From Desulfuromonadaceae bacterium (GTDB lineage Bacteria; Desulfobacterota; Desulfuromonadia; Geobacterales; Pseudopelobacteraceae), in contig JAQUHA010000003.1 of the NCBI GenBank assembly GCA_028683855.1, forward strand, positions 1-64,000: a stretch of 64,000 bases of DNA, read 5' to 3'. Position numbers and translations under genes: made by a program. Below, in pieces: positions 36,391 to 46,310 of this stretch; the stretch's first letter is position 1, and the number at the start of each line of letters is the position of its first letter. A model generated the notes under the pieces. That model did not search any database. It was given only the letters and a program-made list of their open reading frames with translations, and had not been told where the DNA came from.

Positions 36391-36415
36391 GACAAAAGAC
36401 AAAATGGAGTAGGAT

Positions 36416-36853
36416 ATGAGCCTGTCAGCATTATTCAATAGTCTTGGTGCGCCGTTGCACAATAACAGATGGTCATGGGGTGCTATAAGAAAAGAAGACT
36501 GTGCTGTCTTTTTGAGAGTGTGGCAAGACGAGACCAAGATATTCAATGACAAACGGTTTATGCGTATAACCGCAAATGCATATTTTCAAAATAATGATCC
36601 GAACAATCTTGGATACCAAGAGAGGTTGAGCCAAATTGAACAAATAAGAAACGGGGCAAAATCCTACATGATTGTCTGTGTTGCAGAAGATACGAATGCG
36701 ATACCAAGATCAATTACAAGCTTTAACAGCAATGAAGTTTTTGAAGGCGGTGAACTTATTACTGAGGCTGGTGACGTTTGGCTTGAATTTGGAAAGCGGC
36801 TTGCAGTCCAACTTGTAAAGCATAAGTTTTCGGAATTATTGAAGAGTAATTGA
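36416..36853 (+). CDS. Protein of unknown function (cassette-type)
   Basis: 145 residues, soluble, alpha/beta. Contains NNRWSWGAIRKEDCAVFLRV followed by WQDE, a pattern I have seen in orphan proteins near mobile or restriction genes but cannot assign. The ATG follows GGAGTAGGAT. It is directly behind attC-like site 2 and faces the yoeB/yefM pair. Confidence 0.6.
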   Translation: MSLSALFNSLGAPLHNNRWSWGAIRKEDCAVFLRVWQDETKIFNDKRFMRITANAYFQNNDPNNLGYQERLSQIEQIRNGAKSYMIVCVAEDTNAIPRSITSFNSNEVFEGGELITEAGDVWLEFGKRLAVQLVKHKFSELLKSN

Positions 36854-36883
36854 AGCAGAAAGTCTATTGAGGGTCTGCCGTGA

Positions 36884-37138
36884 TTAATAGTGATAGCGAC
36901 AAGCAAGAATTATAATCTCTGCCTCTTCGACTTGGTAGACAAGACGATGTTCACGGTCAATTCTGCGTGACCAGCAACCGGCAAGTTGGAAACGGAGCGG
37001 CTCCGGCTTTCCGGTCCCCTCAAAAGGGGTTCGCCGGATTTCTTCAAAAAGCGCAAAAATTCGTTCGGTCTGACGTTTATCAGTTTTCAACCAATAACGC
37101 AGATCATCCAGGGCAGTCGGTGTGAGTGTAACATTCAT
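36884..37138 (-). CDS. yoeB: YoeB-type mRNA interferase toxin
   Basis: 84 residues, the exact length of YoeB. It cuts mRNA in the ribosome. The C-terminal motif CWSRRIDREHRLVYQVEE...ACRYHY contains the expected Arg, Glu, His and terminal Tyr of the active site. It overlaps the antitoxin gene by 4 bases (ATGA). Confidence 0.93.
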   Translation of the reverse strand: MNVTLTPTALDDLRYWLKTDKRQTERIFALFEEIRRTPFEGTGKPEPLRFQLAGCWSRRIDREHRLVYQVEEAEIIILACRYHY

Positions 37139-37389
37139 AGTCCAAGAGCATCCAAAGATGTTCGTTTGCCAGACTTGGCTTCCTCGATAGATTGCATAAG
37201 TCGTGCAGCGTTAGCAGGGCTGGAAAGCAGATACTCGCTTTCTATAATAGACTCATAATCTTTTAAACTTAAAAGAACTACGCTCTCACTTTTACGACGT
37301 GTGACCAAAATGGGTTCGTGGTTATTACAAGCCTCGTCCATGAAGTTTTTAAGACCATGACGTGCCTCGCTGTAGGAAACTGCTTGCAT
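37135..37389 (-). CDS. yefM: YefM-type (Phd/YefM) antitoxin
   Basis: 84 residues from ATG 37389, chosen for its GGAGG site and because the family begins MQAVSYSEARHGLKNFMDEA. The N-terminal Phd/YefM fold binds the promoter DNA; the C-terminal tail neutralises YoeB. The pair is expected to repress its own promoter. Confidence 0.92.
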   Translation of the reverse strand: MQAVSYSEARHGLKNFMDEACNNHEPILVTRRKSESVVLLSLKDYESIIESEYLLSSPANAARLMQSIEEAKSGKRTSLDALGL

Positions 37390-37415
37390 AATGAAACCTC
37401 CTAAATGACAATATG

Positions 37416-37448
37416 TTGTACAATAGCATTTGAATATTTGATTGACAA
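37416..37448 (-). promoter_or_regulatory. yefM-yoeB promoter with TGTACA operator core
   Basis: On the minus strand: TTGTCA, 17-nt spacer, TATTGT. The palindrome TTGTACAA (37416-37423) overlaps the -10 box; TGTACA is the known core hexamer of YefM operators. Confidence 0.65.
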
Positions 37449-37475
37449 GCATTAAAACCGAATGTCAAACAAGGC

Positions 37476-37882
37476 TTGGAGAGCATAAGGGGTCAGGTCT
37501 CAACCTCTGACATTACTGATGCGTGGCGGTTCATGAAAACGTTGTTCTTCTTATGTCGGCACAGATTTGAGATAAGAAGTAACAAACTGATAAGTAAGCT
37601 GTATGCTGAAGAATTCAGAGCCGTGACTCAAATGAAAAGCACGATTCCAACACGGCTTAATACCTGCCCTAAAATCCGGCAGATCATAGCCAAGCCTTTT
37701 CATGGCACAGTAAAGAATATTCTGGTATGACAAAAGTGATGGTAAACATCATATTGCCGGTTTGGCACTTTCAGAAGATCAGGATGGCTAAAGTCACTTC
37801 AATTGAAAAGTGTCTGAGCAAAAGATGTTTTGCCTGCACAGAGAAATCGGGAGTAATATCCCTAAAATAATAAGGAGAAACA
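37476..37882. other. Gene-free stretch before carB with REP-like motif copy 3
   Basis: GGGGTCAGGTCT...CTGACATT at 37489-37515 is the third copy of the REP-like motif. An 84-codon frame at 37476-37730 starts inside it, has no family resemblance and no ribosome site, so I do not call it a gene. The last 20 bp carry the carB ribosome site (AAGGAG). Confidence 0.5.
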
Positions 37883-40800
37883 ATGCCCAAAAGAACAGAT
37901 ATCCACAAGATTCTCATCATTGGCGCCGGACCGATTGTCATTGGACAGGCGTGCGAGTTTGATTACTCTGGTACTCAGGCTTGCAAATCACTGAAGGAAG
38001 AGGGGTATGAGGTTGTACTGCTGAACAGCAATCCTGCAACGATCATGACCGATCCTGATTTTGCAGATCGTACCTATATCGAGCCGGTAACTCCTGAAAT
38101 ACTTGCAAAAATTATCGAAAAAGAGCTACCGGATGCACTCCTTCCGACTCTGGGGGGGCAGACTGCCCTGAATACCGCCGTATCTGTGGCAGAGATGGGT
38201 GTTCTGGAGAAATTTGGTGTTGAGTTGATCGGTGCAAAGTTGCCGGCAATAAAGAAAGCTGAGGATAGGACGCTTTTCAAGCAGGCAATGGAGAAGATTG
38301 GACTGGCGGTTCCCAAATCGGGACTTGCTCATAATCGTCAGGAGGCTATGGAGGTTATTAAAACTATCGGCTTTCCTGCGATCATCCGCCCTTCGTTTAC
38401 ACTTGGCGGCAGCGGCGGCGGCATAGCTTACAATCTGGAAGAGTATGAGAAGATGGCGATGGGGGGGATTGATGCTTCTCCAACAGACGAGATTCTTATT
38501 GAGGAGTCTGTTATCGGCTGGAAAGAGTACGAACTGGAAGTTATGCGGGATACGGCTGACAACGTCGTTATTATCTGCTCAATTGAGAACTTTGACCCGA
38601 TGGGTGTTCATACCGGCGACTCTATCACTATTGCACCTGCCCAGACTCTTACGGACAAGGAGTACCAGATCCTGCGTGATGCCTCTCTCAAGATTATCCG
38701 CGAAATAGGTGTTGACACCGGAGGCTCAAATATTCAGTTCGGTATCAATCCTCGCGACGGCCGTCTTGTTGTTATTGAGATGAACCCGCGTGTTTCTCGC
38801 TCATCTGCTCTTGCCTCCAAAGCAACCGGTTTCCCGATTGCCAAGATTGCGGCAAAACTGGCTGTCGGTTATACCCTGGATGAAGTCACAAACGACATTA
38901 CACGCGAAACACCAGCCTGCTTTGAACCTAGTATTGACTACGTTGTTACCAAAATTCCACGTTTCACATTCGAAAAATTCCCGGCGGCCGATTCTACACT
39001 TACGACGCAGATGAAGTCTGTCGGTGAAGTTATGTCGATTGGCAGAACCTTCAAGGAGTCCTTCCAGAAAGCTCTCAGATCTCTTGAAATTGGTGTTTCG
39101 GGGTTTGATTCAAAGTTCTTCGAGCTTGGGAGCGAAACAAGAGGAGCACTGTCCGGTAAGGAGCAGCAGCTGCTTCTCGAGAAGCTTAGAATCCCCAATG
39201 CCGACCGACTATGGTACATAGGTGATGCTCTTAGAAACGGAATGAGCGTGGAAGAAATTCAGAGTCATACTGCTATTGATCCATGGTTTCTTCACAATAT
39301 ACGTCAGATAATTGAAAAAGAGGATGAGTTGAGGCGGTTGCCGTTTTCAGCTTTAACCAGGGAAATTATTCTTGAAGCAAAACAGATGGGTTTTTCTGAC
39401 AAAATGCTTTCAAAGCTTTGGAATGTCAGTGAGGATGAAGTACGCAAACTTCGTTGGTCGCTAACTGTACGTCCGGTTTATAAGCGTGTTGACACCTGCG
39501 CTGCAGAGTTTGTTGCGTACACACCTTATATGTATTCAACATACGAGGAGGAGTGCGAAGCCGCACCGACAGATCGTAAGAAAATTATGATTCTTGGCGG
39601 CGGTCCAAACAGAATAGGGCAGGGAATTGAGTTTGATTACTGCTGCGTTCATGGCGCTTTTGCCCTCTCAGAAGATGGTTTTGAAACTATAATGGTCAAC
39701 TGCAACCCTGAGACTGTTTCTACGGATTACGACACTTCCGACCGTCTATATTTTGAACCGCTGACTCTTGAAGATGTTCTGGAAATAGTTGCTGTTGAGA
39801 AACCGGTTGGTGTTATTGTGCAGTTTGGTGGACAGACTCCGCTGAAACTTGCGGTGGCTCTTGAAAATGCGGGCGTTCCGATTATCGGAACTTCACCGGA
39901 CGCCATTGATCGCGCTGAGGATAGAGAGCGCTTTCAGGAGATGCTGCACAAATTGAAACTTCTTCAGCCTGAGAACGGCACCGCACGTTCATTCGAGGAG
40001 GCCGAAATAGTAGTTGATCGTATTGGTTATCCGGTGGTTGTACGCCCTTCATACGTTTTGGGTGGTCGTGCGATGGAAATAGTCTATGATTCTGAAAACC
40101 TTCAGCGTTATATGAAAACAGCTGTGCTGGTCTCTCCGGAGCATCCGATACTGATTGACAGCTTTCTGGATGAGGCAATCGAGATCGATGTTGATGCTCT
40201 CTGTGACGGAACTGATGTCGTTATCGGAGGTATTATGGAGCACATTGAAGAGGCGGGCATTCATTCCGGCGATTCAGCCTGCAGTCTCCCCCCTTACTCT
40301 ATCAGTCAGGAGATAGTTGACGAAATCCGTAGGCAGACAGTTCTCATGGCAATTGAGCTGAACGTTAAAGGTTTGATGAACGTCCAGTATGCTGTGAAAG
40401 GGAAAGTTGTTTATATTCTTGAGGTAAATCCACGTGCTTCCAGAACATCACCGTTTGTTTCCAAAGCGACAGGTCGACCGTTAGCCAAGATTGCAGCCAG
40501 AATTATGGCAGGAAAAACATTGAAAGAGCTTGGGATAGTCAGCGATATAATTCCAAAACATATATCGGTTAAAGAGGCGGTTTTTCCATTTGTGAAATTC
40601 CCGGGTGTAGATACTCTGCTCGGACCGGAGATGAAGTCCACCGGTGAGGTAATGGGGGTCGGAGAAACTTTTGCTGAAGCCTTTGGAAAATCACAGCTCG
40701 GGGCAAATGTAAAGCTGCCGCTGGCAGGCAACGCCTTCATCAGCGTGCGGGATGCCGACAAGAAACATGTTGTCAGCGCTGCTGAAAAGCTGTATAAAGC

Positions 40801-41122
40801 CGGTTTTGGTATTTTAGCCACTGGCGGCACTGCCCAGTTTCTGGAAGAGAAGAGTATTCCGGTTCGTAGAATCAATAAAGTTCTGGAAGGTCGTCCCCAT
40901 ATTGTTGATGCAATCAAGAATGGTGAAGTGCAGTTGGTCATAAATACCACTCACGGCGCTCAGGCCGTTGAAGATTCGTTTTCCATCAGACGTGAAGCAC
41001 TCATGCATGGTCTCGCGTACTACACCACTGTGGCAGGTGCTAAAGCGGTCGCCGATAGTATTATTTCTCTACAGACTCAGGAACTGTCTGTTAAACCGAT
41101 TCAGGATTATCTGGCTGAATAA
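37883..41122 (+). CDS. carB: Carbamoyl-phosphate synthase large subunit
   Basis: 1079 residues, full length. Two homologous ATP-grasp halves (about 1-400 and 550-935), an oligomerisation domain between them, and a C-terminal MGS-like allosteric domain (about 940-1079). It makes carbamoyl phosphate from bicarbonate, ammonia delivered by CarA, and two [12 protein letters not shown] and [10 protein letters not shown] mark the two halves. ATG with AAGGAG. In related genomes it sits near carA; here accessory DNA lies between them, so it probably has its own promoter. Confidence 0.97.
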   Translation: MPKRTDIHKILIIGAGPIVIGQACEFDYSGTQACKSLKEEGYEVVLLNSNPATIMTDPDFADRTYIEPVTPEILAKIIEKELPDALLPTLGGQTALNTAVSVAEMGVLEKFGVELIGAKLPAIKKAEDRTLFKQAMEKIGLAVPKSGLAHNRQEAMEVIKTIGFPAIIRPSFTLGGSGGGIAYNLEEYEKMAMGGIDASPTDEILIEESVIGWKEYELEVMRDTADNVVIICSIENFDPMGVHTGDSITIAPAQTLTDKEYQILRDASLKIIREIGVDTGGSNIQFGINPRDGRLVVIEMNPRVSRSSALASKATGFPIAKIAAKLAVGYTLDEVTNDITRETPACFEPSIDYVVTKIPRFTFEKFPAADSTLTTQMKSVGEVMSIGRTFKESFQKALRSLEIGVSGFDSKFFELGSETRGALSGKEQQLLLEKLRIPNADRLWYIGDALRNGMSVEEIQSHTAIDPWFLHNIRQIIEKEDELRRLPFSALTREIILEAKQMGFSDKMLSKLWNVSEDEVRKLRWSLTVRPVYKRVDTCAAEFVAYTPYMYSTYEEECEAAPTDRKKIMILGGGPNRIGQGIEFDYCCVHGAFALSEDGFETIMVNCNPETVSTDYDTSDRLYFEPLTLEDVLEIVAVEKPVGVIVQFGGQTPLKLAVALENAGVPIIGTSPDAIDRAEDRERFQEMLHKLKLLQPENGTARSFEEAEIVVDRIGYPVVVRPSYVLGGRAMEIVYDSENLQRYMKTAVLVSPEHPILIDSFLDEAIEIDVDALCDGTDVVIGGIMEHIEEAGIHSGDSACSLPPYSISQEIVDEIRRQTVLMAIELNVKGLMNVQYAVKGKVVYILEVNPRASRTSPFVSKATGRPLAKIAARIMAGKTLKELGIVSDIIPKHISVKEAVFPFVKFPGVDTLLGPEMKSTGEVMGVGETFAEAFGKSQLGANVKLPLAGNAFISVRDADKKHVVSAAEKLYKAGFGILATGGTAQFLEEKSIPVRRINKVLEGRPHIVDAIKNGEVQLVINTTHGAQAVEDSFSIRREALMHGLAYYTTVAGAKAVADSIISLQTQELSVKPIQDYLAE

Positions 41123-41145
41123 CTTTTACAGGAGCTGATTACTCG

Positions 41146-41622
41146 ATGTCCCATTCAATACCGTTAACAAAAGAGAGCTTTGAAGCGCTACAGGAAGAGT
41201 TAAAACGACTTATTCGTGAAGAACGACCAAAAGTAATTCAGGATATTGCAGAAGCTCGTGATCATGGTGATCTTTCAGAAAATGCAGAGTATGATGCCGC
41301 CAAAAACAAGCAGGCCTTTGTAGAAGGGCGGATTCAGGAGATCAACGGCAAACTTGCCCGTGCTCATGTTGTCGATCTCTCAGGGTTGAAACCGGATAAA
41401 GTTGTTTTTGGATGCACTGTAACGGTGTACGATACGTCATCTGAAGAAGAGGTCACCTACAAGATTGTCGGTGAAGATGAGGCAGATATTAAATTGAGTA
41501 AAATTTCATGCACATCGCCTGTTGGTAAGGCTCTTATCGGACATAAGCTTGATGATTCAGTCAGGGTAGTTGTACCGTCAGGCACCAAAGAGTACGAAAT
41601 AATCGATATAAAATACGAATAG
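41146..41622 (+). CDS. greA: Transcription elongation factor GreA
   Basis: 158 residues, normal length. The N-terminal coiled coil has the tip acidic residues in ARDHGDLSENAEYDAAKNKQ, which enter the RNA polymerase channel and trigger cleavage of backtracked RNA. The C-terminal FKBP-like domain follows. 23 bp after carB, on the same strand. Confidence 0.96.
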   Translation: MSHSIPLTKESFEALQEELKRLIREERPKVIQDIAEARDHGDLSENAEYDAAKNKQAFVEGRIQEINGKLARAHVVDLSGLKPDKVVFGCTVTVYDTSSEEEVTYKIVGEDEADIKLSKISCTSPVGKALIGHKLDDSVRVVVPSGTKEYEIIDIKYE

Positions 41623-41660
41623 ATAGGCAGTCTATTTAATCAGCCGAAAAGGAGTGAAAA

Positions 41661-41858
41661 ATGGCAGAGTTAACAAAAGATATGACTTTTTTTGAGCTAA
41701 TGCGTACTTATCCCGAGTCAGTTAAAGTCCTTCAGAAACACAATCTTGGATGTATCGGATGTATGGGCGCTCAGAATGAAACTCTTGAGCAGGGCTCAAG
41801 AGCCCACGGGTTGAATATTGATACACTGATGGCAGACCTGAAAGCTGCTATAGGCTGA
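41661..41858 (+). CDS. DUF1858 small protein
   Basis: 65 residues. Pattern MTFFELMRTYPESVKVLQKH followed by GCIGCMGA and the conserved tail LNIDTLMADL is DUF1858, found alone and with hybrid-cluster and iron-sulfur proteins. The CIGC pair may bind metal or be redox active. Ribosome site AAAAGGAG. Confidence 0.88.
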   Translation: MAELTKDMTFFELMRTYPESVKVLQKHNLGCIGCMGAQNETLEQGSRAHGLNIDTLMADLKAAIG

Positions 41859-41882
41859 CCGGAATAACATGAAGCTGACTAC

Positions 41883-41915
41883 GCGACCCTCATTGACCAA
41901 AATCATGAGGGTCGC
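41883..41915 (+). terminator. Hairpin after the DUF1858 gene
   Basis: 11-bp stem GCGACCCTCAT/ATGAGGGTCGC with an 11-nt loop. Only a short T-rich stretch follows, so termination may be partial. It lies between the DUF1858 gene and moxR. Confidence 0.5.
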
Positions 41916-41963
41916 TCTGTTTCAGCTCTGTTCAGACAGCAAACAGATATTATAGGGTGATGT

Positions 41964-42887
41964 GTGAAAACGACTCTTCGTAACAATCCATTTTCCAGCA
42001 TATTTACTGCTCTTTCGCAGGATTATCTCCAGGGTAAGGAAGAGGTTTTGCGATTGTCTGCAATTGCAATGCTGGCGGGGGGGCATATACTTGTCGAAGA
42101 TTTACCCGGTCTCGGTAAAACTACCGTTGCTCTCGCGCTTGCAGGAGTTGCCGGTCTATCATTCGGCAGAGTTCAGTGTACAAGTGATCTGCTCCCGTCA
42201 GACATAACCGGGCTTTCTATTTTCAACCGTGAAGAGGGGCAGTTCACTTTTCAGCCCGGTCCGATTTTCAATAATATCGTACTTTTGGACGAAATCAACC
42301 GTGCTATGCCGCGTACCCAGAGTGCAATGCTTGAGGCTATGGAGGAGAGGCGGGTTACAATCGAGGGGGTTACACGGACTCTGCCGGAACCGTTCATGGT
42401 TTTTGCTACCCAGAATCCATCCGACCAGAGCGGTACTTTTCTACTCCCTGAATCCCAGCTTGATCGTTTTCTGATCTGTACCGGCATCGGCTATCCTGCC
42501 GAACATCTGGAACGCGAAATTATTGCCAGCGGTGGTGTTCGCGAGAGAGTTGAAAGAATGGATTCTCTGATAACTTCAGATCAAATAGTTGCGGCTAAAG
42601 GAGAAGTTGAGTCGGTGTATTTATCCGAAAAGGTACTTTCATATATTCATGCAATTGTACTGGCAACACGTTCTCACGAACTGATTTTGACAGGTTTGTC
42701 GACAAGAGCGGCAATAAATCTTGCACACGCCTCGAGAGCTGCTGCTTATCTGGCAGGGCGTGATTATGTTGCACCGGAAGATGTAAAGGGTATAGCCATC
42801 CCAGTATGCGCACATCGTCTCTTTATGCGAAGTGAAATGTCAACTAAAGAGAGGGGGGGGTCATACGGACGATTATCGCCGGCATAG
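41964..42887 (+). CDS. MoxR-family AAA+ ATPase
   Basis: 307 residues from a GTG start. Walker A LPGLGKTT, Walker B VLLDEINRA, and the MoxR segment TQNPSDQSGTFLLPESQLDRF are intact. MoxR ATPases act as chaperones for partner proteins; DUF58 and transglutaminase genes next door are the usual partners. Its last 20 codons overlap the DUF58 frame and contain a run of eight G (42853-42860). Confidence 0.9.
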   Translation: MKTTLRNNPFSSIFTALSQDYLQGKEEVLRLSAIAMLAGGHILVEDLPGLGKTTVALALAGVAGLSFGRVQCTSDLLPSDITGLSIFNREEGQFTFQPGPIFNNIVLLDEINRAMPRTQSAMLEAMEERRVTIEGVTRTLPEPFMVFATQNPSDQSGTFLLPESQLDRFLICTGIGYPAEHLEREIIASGGVRERVERMDSLITSDQIVAAKGEVESVYLSEKVLSYIHAIVLATRSHELILTGLSTRAAINLAHASRAAAYLAGRDYVAPEDVKGIAIPVCAHRLFMRSEMSTKERGGSYGRLSPA

Positions 42888-43767
42888 CGTTGCCTTTGGT
42901 CTGAAAGGGAGTAAGTCAGGGACTCTTTACATACTGATTACTATACTGCTCGGTTTTGCAGCGGTTAATACCGGCAATAACCTCCTTTTTCTGGTAGTTT
43001 CAGCTCTTTTGGCTTTCATGTCTGTAACAGGGATTGCCGGAATGTATAACATAAAAAAAGTACTACCCTCCATTCTCCCACCCGATGAGATTTTTGTCGG
43101 AATTCCGGCTCCCTTCTGTATTTCAGCTAACAATACTAAAAAATACTTTCCATCATTTCTTATATCACTCGAATGTTTTGACGGGCAGACAATAGTTTTT
43201 CCTGTGGTGCAGAAAAATTCAACAGTTCAGGAAAATATTATGATCACTTTCAAACAGCGCGGCGAGGTTCCGTTTGGAAAGGTAAAGATAAGTTCCACTT
43301 ATCCGGTAGGGTTTTTTACACGTTTCTGGATTTATGAAATAGATAGGAAGGTAATAGTCTTTCCTCACCCTTTGGCTTCACTTTTAAACCCCTCTCCGGA
43401 AGATTTACCGGCTGCTGGGAACGGACTTAACAGGAATCGCGGCATATCGGGAGAGCTTGAGAGGATTCACCCATACACGGGCTCAGAACCGCTACGGATG
43501 ATTCACTGGAAACATTCTGCACGTAGCCAGGATCTCATAGTAAAAGGATTTGGGAGTGCTGTTGCGACACCGTTTATTATTGATCTGGATTCACTTCCGG
43601 GTGAAGGTATTGAAAAAAGACTCTCTCATGCGGCATGGCTGGTAAGGCGCTGGGTAAAGGAGCGTCCTGTCGGACTGAAGATTGAAGGCAGAGAGCTAAA
43701 GCCGCGGATGGGTAAACAGCATGGCATTGCGCTGCTGAAGGAGCTGGCACGGTATGGTATCGATTAG
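42832..43767 (+). CDS. DUF58 membrane protein
   Basis: Up to 311 residues. Two hydrophobic helices (about 32-70) and a C-terminal DUF58 domain with YTGSEPLRMIHWKHSARSQD, the family signature. The only start in frame near the 5' end is GTG 42832, inside moxR and without a ribosome site. Loss of one G from the G8 run in the overlap would join moxR to this frame. It probably forms a membrane module with MoxR and the transglutaminase. Confidence 0.85.
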   Translation: MKCQLKRGGGHTDDYRRHSVAFGLKGSKSGTLYILITILLGFAAVNTGNNLLFLVVSALLAFMSVTGIAGMYNIKKVLPSILPPDEIFVGIPAPFCISANNTKKYFPSFLISLECFDGQTIVFPVVQKNSTVQENIMITFKQRGEVPFGKVKISSTYPVGFFTRFWIYEIDRKVIVFPHPLASLLNPSPEDLPAAGNGLNRNRGISGELERIHPYTGSEPLRMIHWKHSARSQDLIVKGFGSAVATPFIIDLDSLPGEGIEKRLSHAAWLVRRWVKERPVGLKIEGRELKPRMGKQHGIALLKELARYGID

Positions 43768-45682
43768 ATCCCTTGCTACTCTTCTGACCTATCTGATCGG
43801 GCTCTGCGGGGTTTTGCCGCTGTTTCCATGGCTTACTCTATTTCCTCAAGCGGTTTTTGTTGCAGGTATACTTTACGGTGTCTGGCAGGAGCGTCCCGGG
43901 AGCTGTCGGTTGAAACCCTGGATGCAGAATTTTGCTATTGTCCCTATTTTTCTATATTATCTACTCCAATACAGTCATGCTAACCCGATTCAGCCGGTAA
44001 CATCTGTTATTTCAATTGTTCTTGCCCTCCGTTTAAGCGGAGAAAAAACGATCCGCCACTCTCTTCAGATTTATACTCTTTCCACCTTCTGTCTTGCTTC
44101 ATCGTCGCTGTTTGATCTGAGTCCTATCTTTCTTATCTACACAACAATACTTCTGTTTCTTATTGCTGTTGCACTGGTGCTGCTGACTTTTCAGAGTCAG
44201 GACGGCTTTATGACAGTATCAAAGGGTGATCTGAAGAAAATACTCACTTCAGCACTCTTAATGCCACTTCTCGCAATTCCCCTTCTGCTACTGTTTTTTC
44301 CGTTACTGCCACGTACTCAAATGCCGCTCTGGCACTTTTTAACTCCCCCCGCAGCACGAACAACCGGATATTCCGAATCGGTAGAGCCTGGTAGCCAGAG
44401 CAGTATAGCTGAATCGCACCGGCTAGCATTCCGGGCTGAGATGCCGCATATAGCAGAGAGTCAATTATACTGGAGAGGAAAAATATTCAACAGGACAGAT
44501 GGAAACAGATGGAGTCGTGATGAAAAAATACCTTCTGAACAGCCGTTGTTCAGGGGGGGGAGCATTAAACAGACTATTTATCCGGAGCCGACTCAGAACC
44601 GTATTCTTATCGCTCTGGATCGACCTGTAAATATGGAAATGCAGCGTACATCAAAGGCTCAGGATGGAGTTTTTGAGATATGGAGATCAACAGGGAGACG
44701 TATAAGCTATTCCGCTATCTCGAAGGGGGATGGTGTTGTTGGAGTGAAGAACAGTGTGAACAGGAAGTTTTATCTTCAGCTCCCGGAAGATCTGCCTGAA
44801 AGGGTTAAGTCGTTGGCAGTCCGGGTGACGAGAACTGGTAAAAGTGACAGCAACAGGGTTGAGCTGCTAAGTAACTACTTCCGTGACGGTGGCTATCGCT
44901 ACTCAATGCGTGATCTGCCAACCGGTGACAGGGCTATTGAAGGATTTATTTTCAAAAGTAAACAGGGTAATTGCGAATTTTTTGCTTCATCGTTCGCACT
45001 TCTTTTGCGTGTAGCCGGAGTTCCCTGCCGTCTTGTCGGAGGTTATCTTGGTGGTGAATATAATGACATAGGTGGATATTATCTCGTTACTGATTCAACT
45101 GCATATGTCTGGGTCGAGGTATTCATCGATGGGTTGGGATGGGTAAGGGTAGATCCAAGCAGTTTTGCCACAAATGCAACAGAGGTATGGAAAAAACCGG
45201 AAACTCCCGGTATCAGGCTGAGAATATCGCTCATGCTTGATTCATTTAATTATCTCTGGAACAGATCTGTTGTAAGCTATGATTTCGAACAGCAGCTTGA
45301 AATCGTCAATACGGTCGGTTCGCGTCTTCACGGAGCTGATTTTTGGAGAATATTCCGTGCTTTATATCTCTCGGCCGCTCTCGCTGTATTAATATTTATT
45401 ACTTTATTATTGTTTAAAAGAACCAACTTCATAAAGAGTCGGGAGAAAAGAGTGCTGAACAGTTTTCTAAATATTGCAGAGGAGAAGTTCAATATCAGGA
45501 TAGAAGGCAGAGCATACGGACTCTTTGAAATAGAGAAGTTAACAGAAAATATCCATGTTTCCGAATTTGTTGAAATTTTTGCAGCTTCTGTGTATAGGGA
45601 CAAGCGGTTGACTGAGTCGGAATATCAAAAACTCAGGGTGATTTTAAAAGAATTAAAGAGGATAAAAGCAAAAAAAACTTGA
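43754..45682 (+). CDS. TgpA-like transmembrane transglutaminase-like protein
   Basis: 642 residues. About six N-terminal membrane helices (8-190) of the DUF3488 kind, a periplasmic transglutaminase-like domain (about 345-475), one helix near 538-555 and a short C-terminal tail. The nucleophile is C407 (QGNCEFFASSF) and the Asp is D467 (WVRVDPS). The histidine expected in the AHxWVEV motif is tyrosine here (Y451 in TAYVWVEV), so catalysis may be lost or altered. It overlaps the DUF58 gene by 14 bases. Confidence 0.87.
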   Translation: MVSIRSLATLLTYLIGLCGVLPLFPWLTLFPQAVFVAGILYGVWQERPGSCRLKPWMQNFAIVPIFLYYLLQYSHANPIQPVTSVISIVLALRLSGEKTIRHSLQIYTLSTFCLASSSLFDLSPIFLIYTTILLFLIAVALVLLTFQSQDGFMTVSKGDLKKILTSALLMPLLAIPLLLLFFPLLPRTQMPLWHFLTPPAARTTGYSESVEPGSQSSIAESHRLAFRAEMPHIAESQLYWRGKIFNRTDGNRWSRDEKIPSEQPLFRGGSIKQTIYPEPTQNRILIALDRPVNMEMQRTSKAQDGVFEIWRSTGRRISYSAISKGDGVVGVKNSVNRKFYLQLPEDLPERVKSLAVRVTRTGKSDSNRVELLSNYFRDGGYRYSMRDLPTGDRAIEGFIFKSKQGNCEFFASSFALLLRVAGVPCRLVGGYLGGEYNDIGGYYLVTDSTAYVWVEVFIDGLGWVRVDPSSFATNATEVWKKPETPGIRLRISLMLDSFNYLWNRSVVSYDFEQQLEIVNTVGSRLHGADFWRIFRALYLSAALAVLIFITLLLFKRTNFIKSREKRVLNSFLNIAEEKFNIRIEGRAYGLFEIEKLTENIHVSEFVEIFAASVYRDKRLTESEYQKLRVILKELKRIKAKKT

Positions 45683-45724
45683 CTTGCAAGCCGCTACTGA
45701 GCTATTTAATCACCTCTTTAATAT

Positions 45725-45801
45725 GGTGGCCATGGTGAAGCGGTTAACACATACGACTGTGACTCGTACATACGAGGGTTCAAATCCCTCTGGCCACCCC
45801 A
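45725..45801 (+). tRNA. tRNA-His (anticodon GTG)
   Basis: 77 nt. The acceptor GTGGCCA pairs with TGGCCAC, with the extra G-1 opposite C73 typical of tRNA-His. Anticodon stem TACGA/TCGTA with loop CTGTGAC gives GTG. T arm GAGGG-TTCAAAT-CCCTC. CCA is encoded. Confidence 0.96.
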
Positions 45802-45809
45802 AATATCTC

Positions 45810-45836
45810 ACAACTGCTTAAACTGACAGTTGTTTT
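45810..45836. terminator. Hairpin after tRNA-His
   Basis: Stem ACAACTG/CAGTTGT with a 10-nt loop followed by TTT. It could end both the tRNA and the converging gene at 45818-46147. Confidence 0.5.
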
Positions 45837-46147
45837 AAAAGGCTTGCTCCGGGATATACCTCAAATTGAGGTACAAAGGACAAGCCTTTATGCGTTTTTC
45901 CTATCTTGTGCAGCGTGGCAATATCAAGGGCAAATTCCAGGCGTCGTCGTACATCAGAAGAATCGTCACCATTGGCAATATAAGGCTGTAGAAGTTCCTC
46001 CTCCAGCAGTTCCCATGGTGATTGTATCTCACCATTTTCATCAGGCTCGCTCTCATCGCCTGCCGTTACAAAACCATCTTCCAGAAAAGACGGGGGTGGC
46101 ACAACCTCCAGCTTGTGCCATTGTGCATACAAATACTTGATCTTCAT
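45818..46147 (-). CDS. Small acidic protein of unknown function
   Basis: 109 residues, acidic (DESEPDENGEIQ, LLEEELLQ). No family recognised. The amino-acid make-up looks like a real soluble protein and the minus strand carries no competing gene. It lies between tRNA-His and the higBA pair, a likely acquired stretch. Confidence 0.5.
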   Translation of the reverse strand: MKIKYLYAQWHKLEVVPPPSFLEDGFVTAGDESEPDENGEIQSPWELLEEELLQPYIANGDDSSDVRRRLEFALDIATLHKIGKTHKGLSFVPQFEVYPGASLLKQLSV

Positions 46148-46310
46148 CCCTACCCGTCCACCCCCTCGGGGCTCCCCTTATTTAACTCGAAACAGTCAGG
46201 ACGTGTCGGAGACAGGGTAAAACCTTATGAAGCCGCACCCGCTACGACTGCCACCCCGACTTCTGACCGTCATATTCAAGGTGTTAAAATGAATGGTAAA
46301 ATAAATGGTA

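Noticed and set aside
37476..37730. 84-codon frame before carB
   Set aside because: Begins within a REP-like motif, lacks a ribosome site and resembles no family.
38000..41100. Several antisense and alternate-frame open frames in carB
   Set aside because: They are shadows of the carB coding sequence.
44553..44560. G8 run inside the transglutaminase gene as a phase-variation site
   Set aside because: The frame is intact on both sides, and G7 runs also occur in housekeeping genes such as carB and paaK in this window, so a switch role is not supported here.
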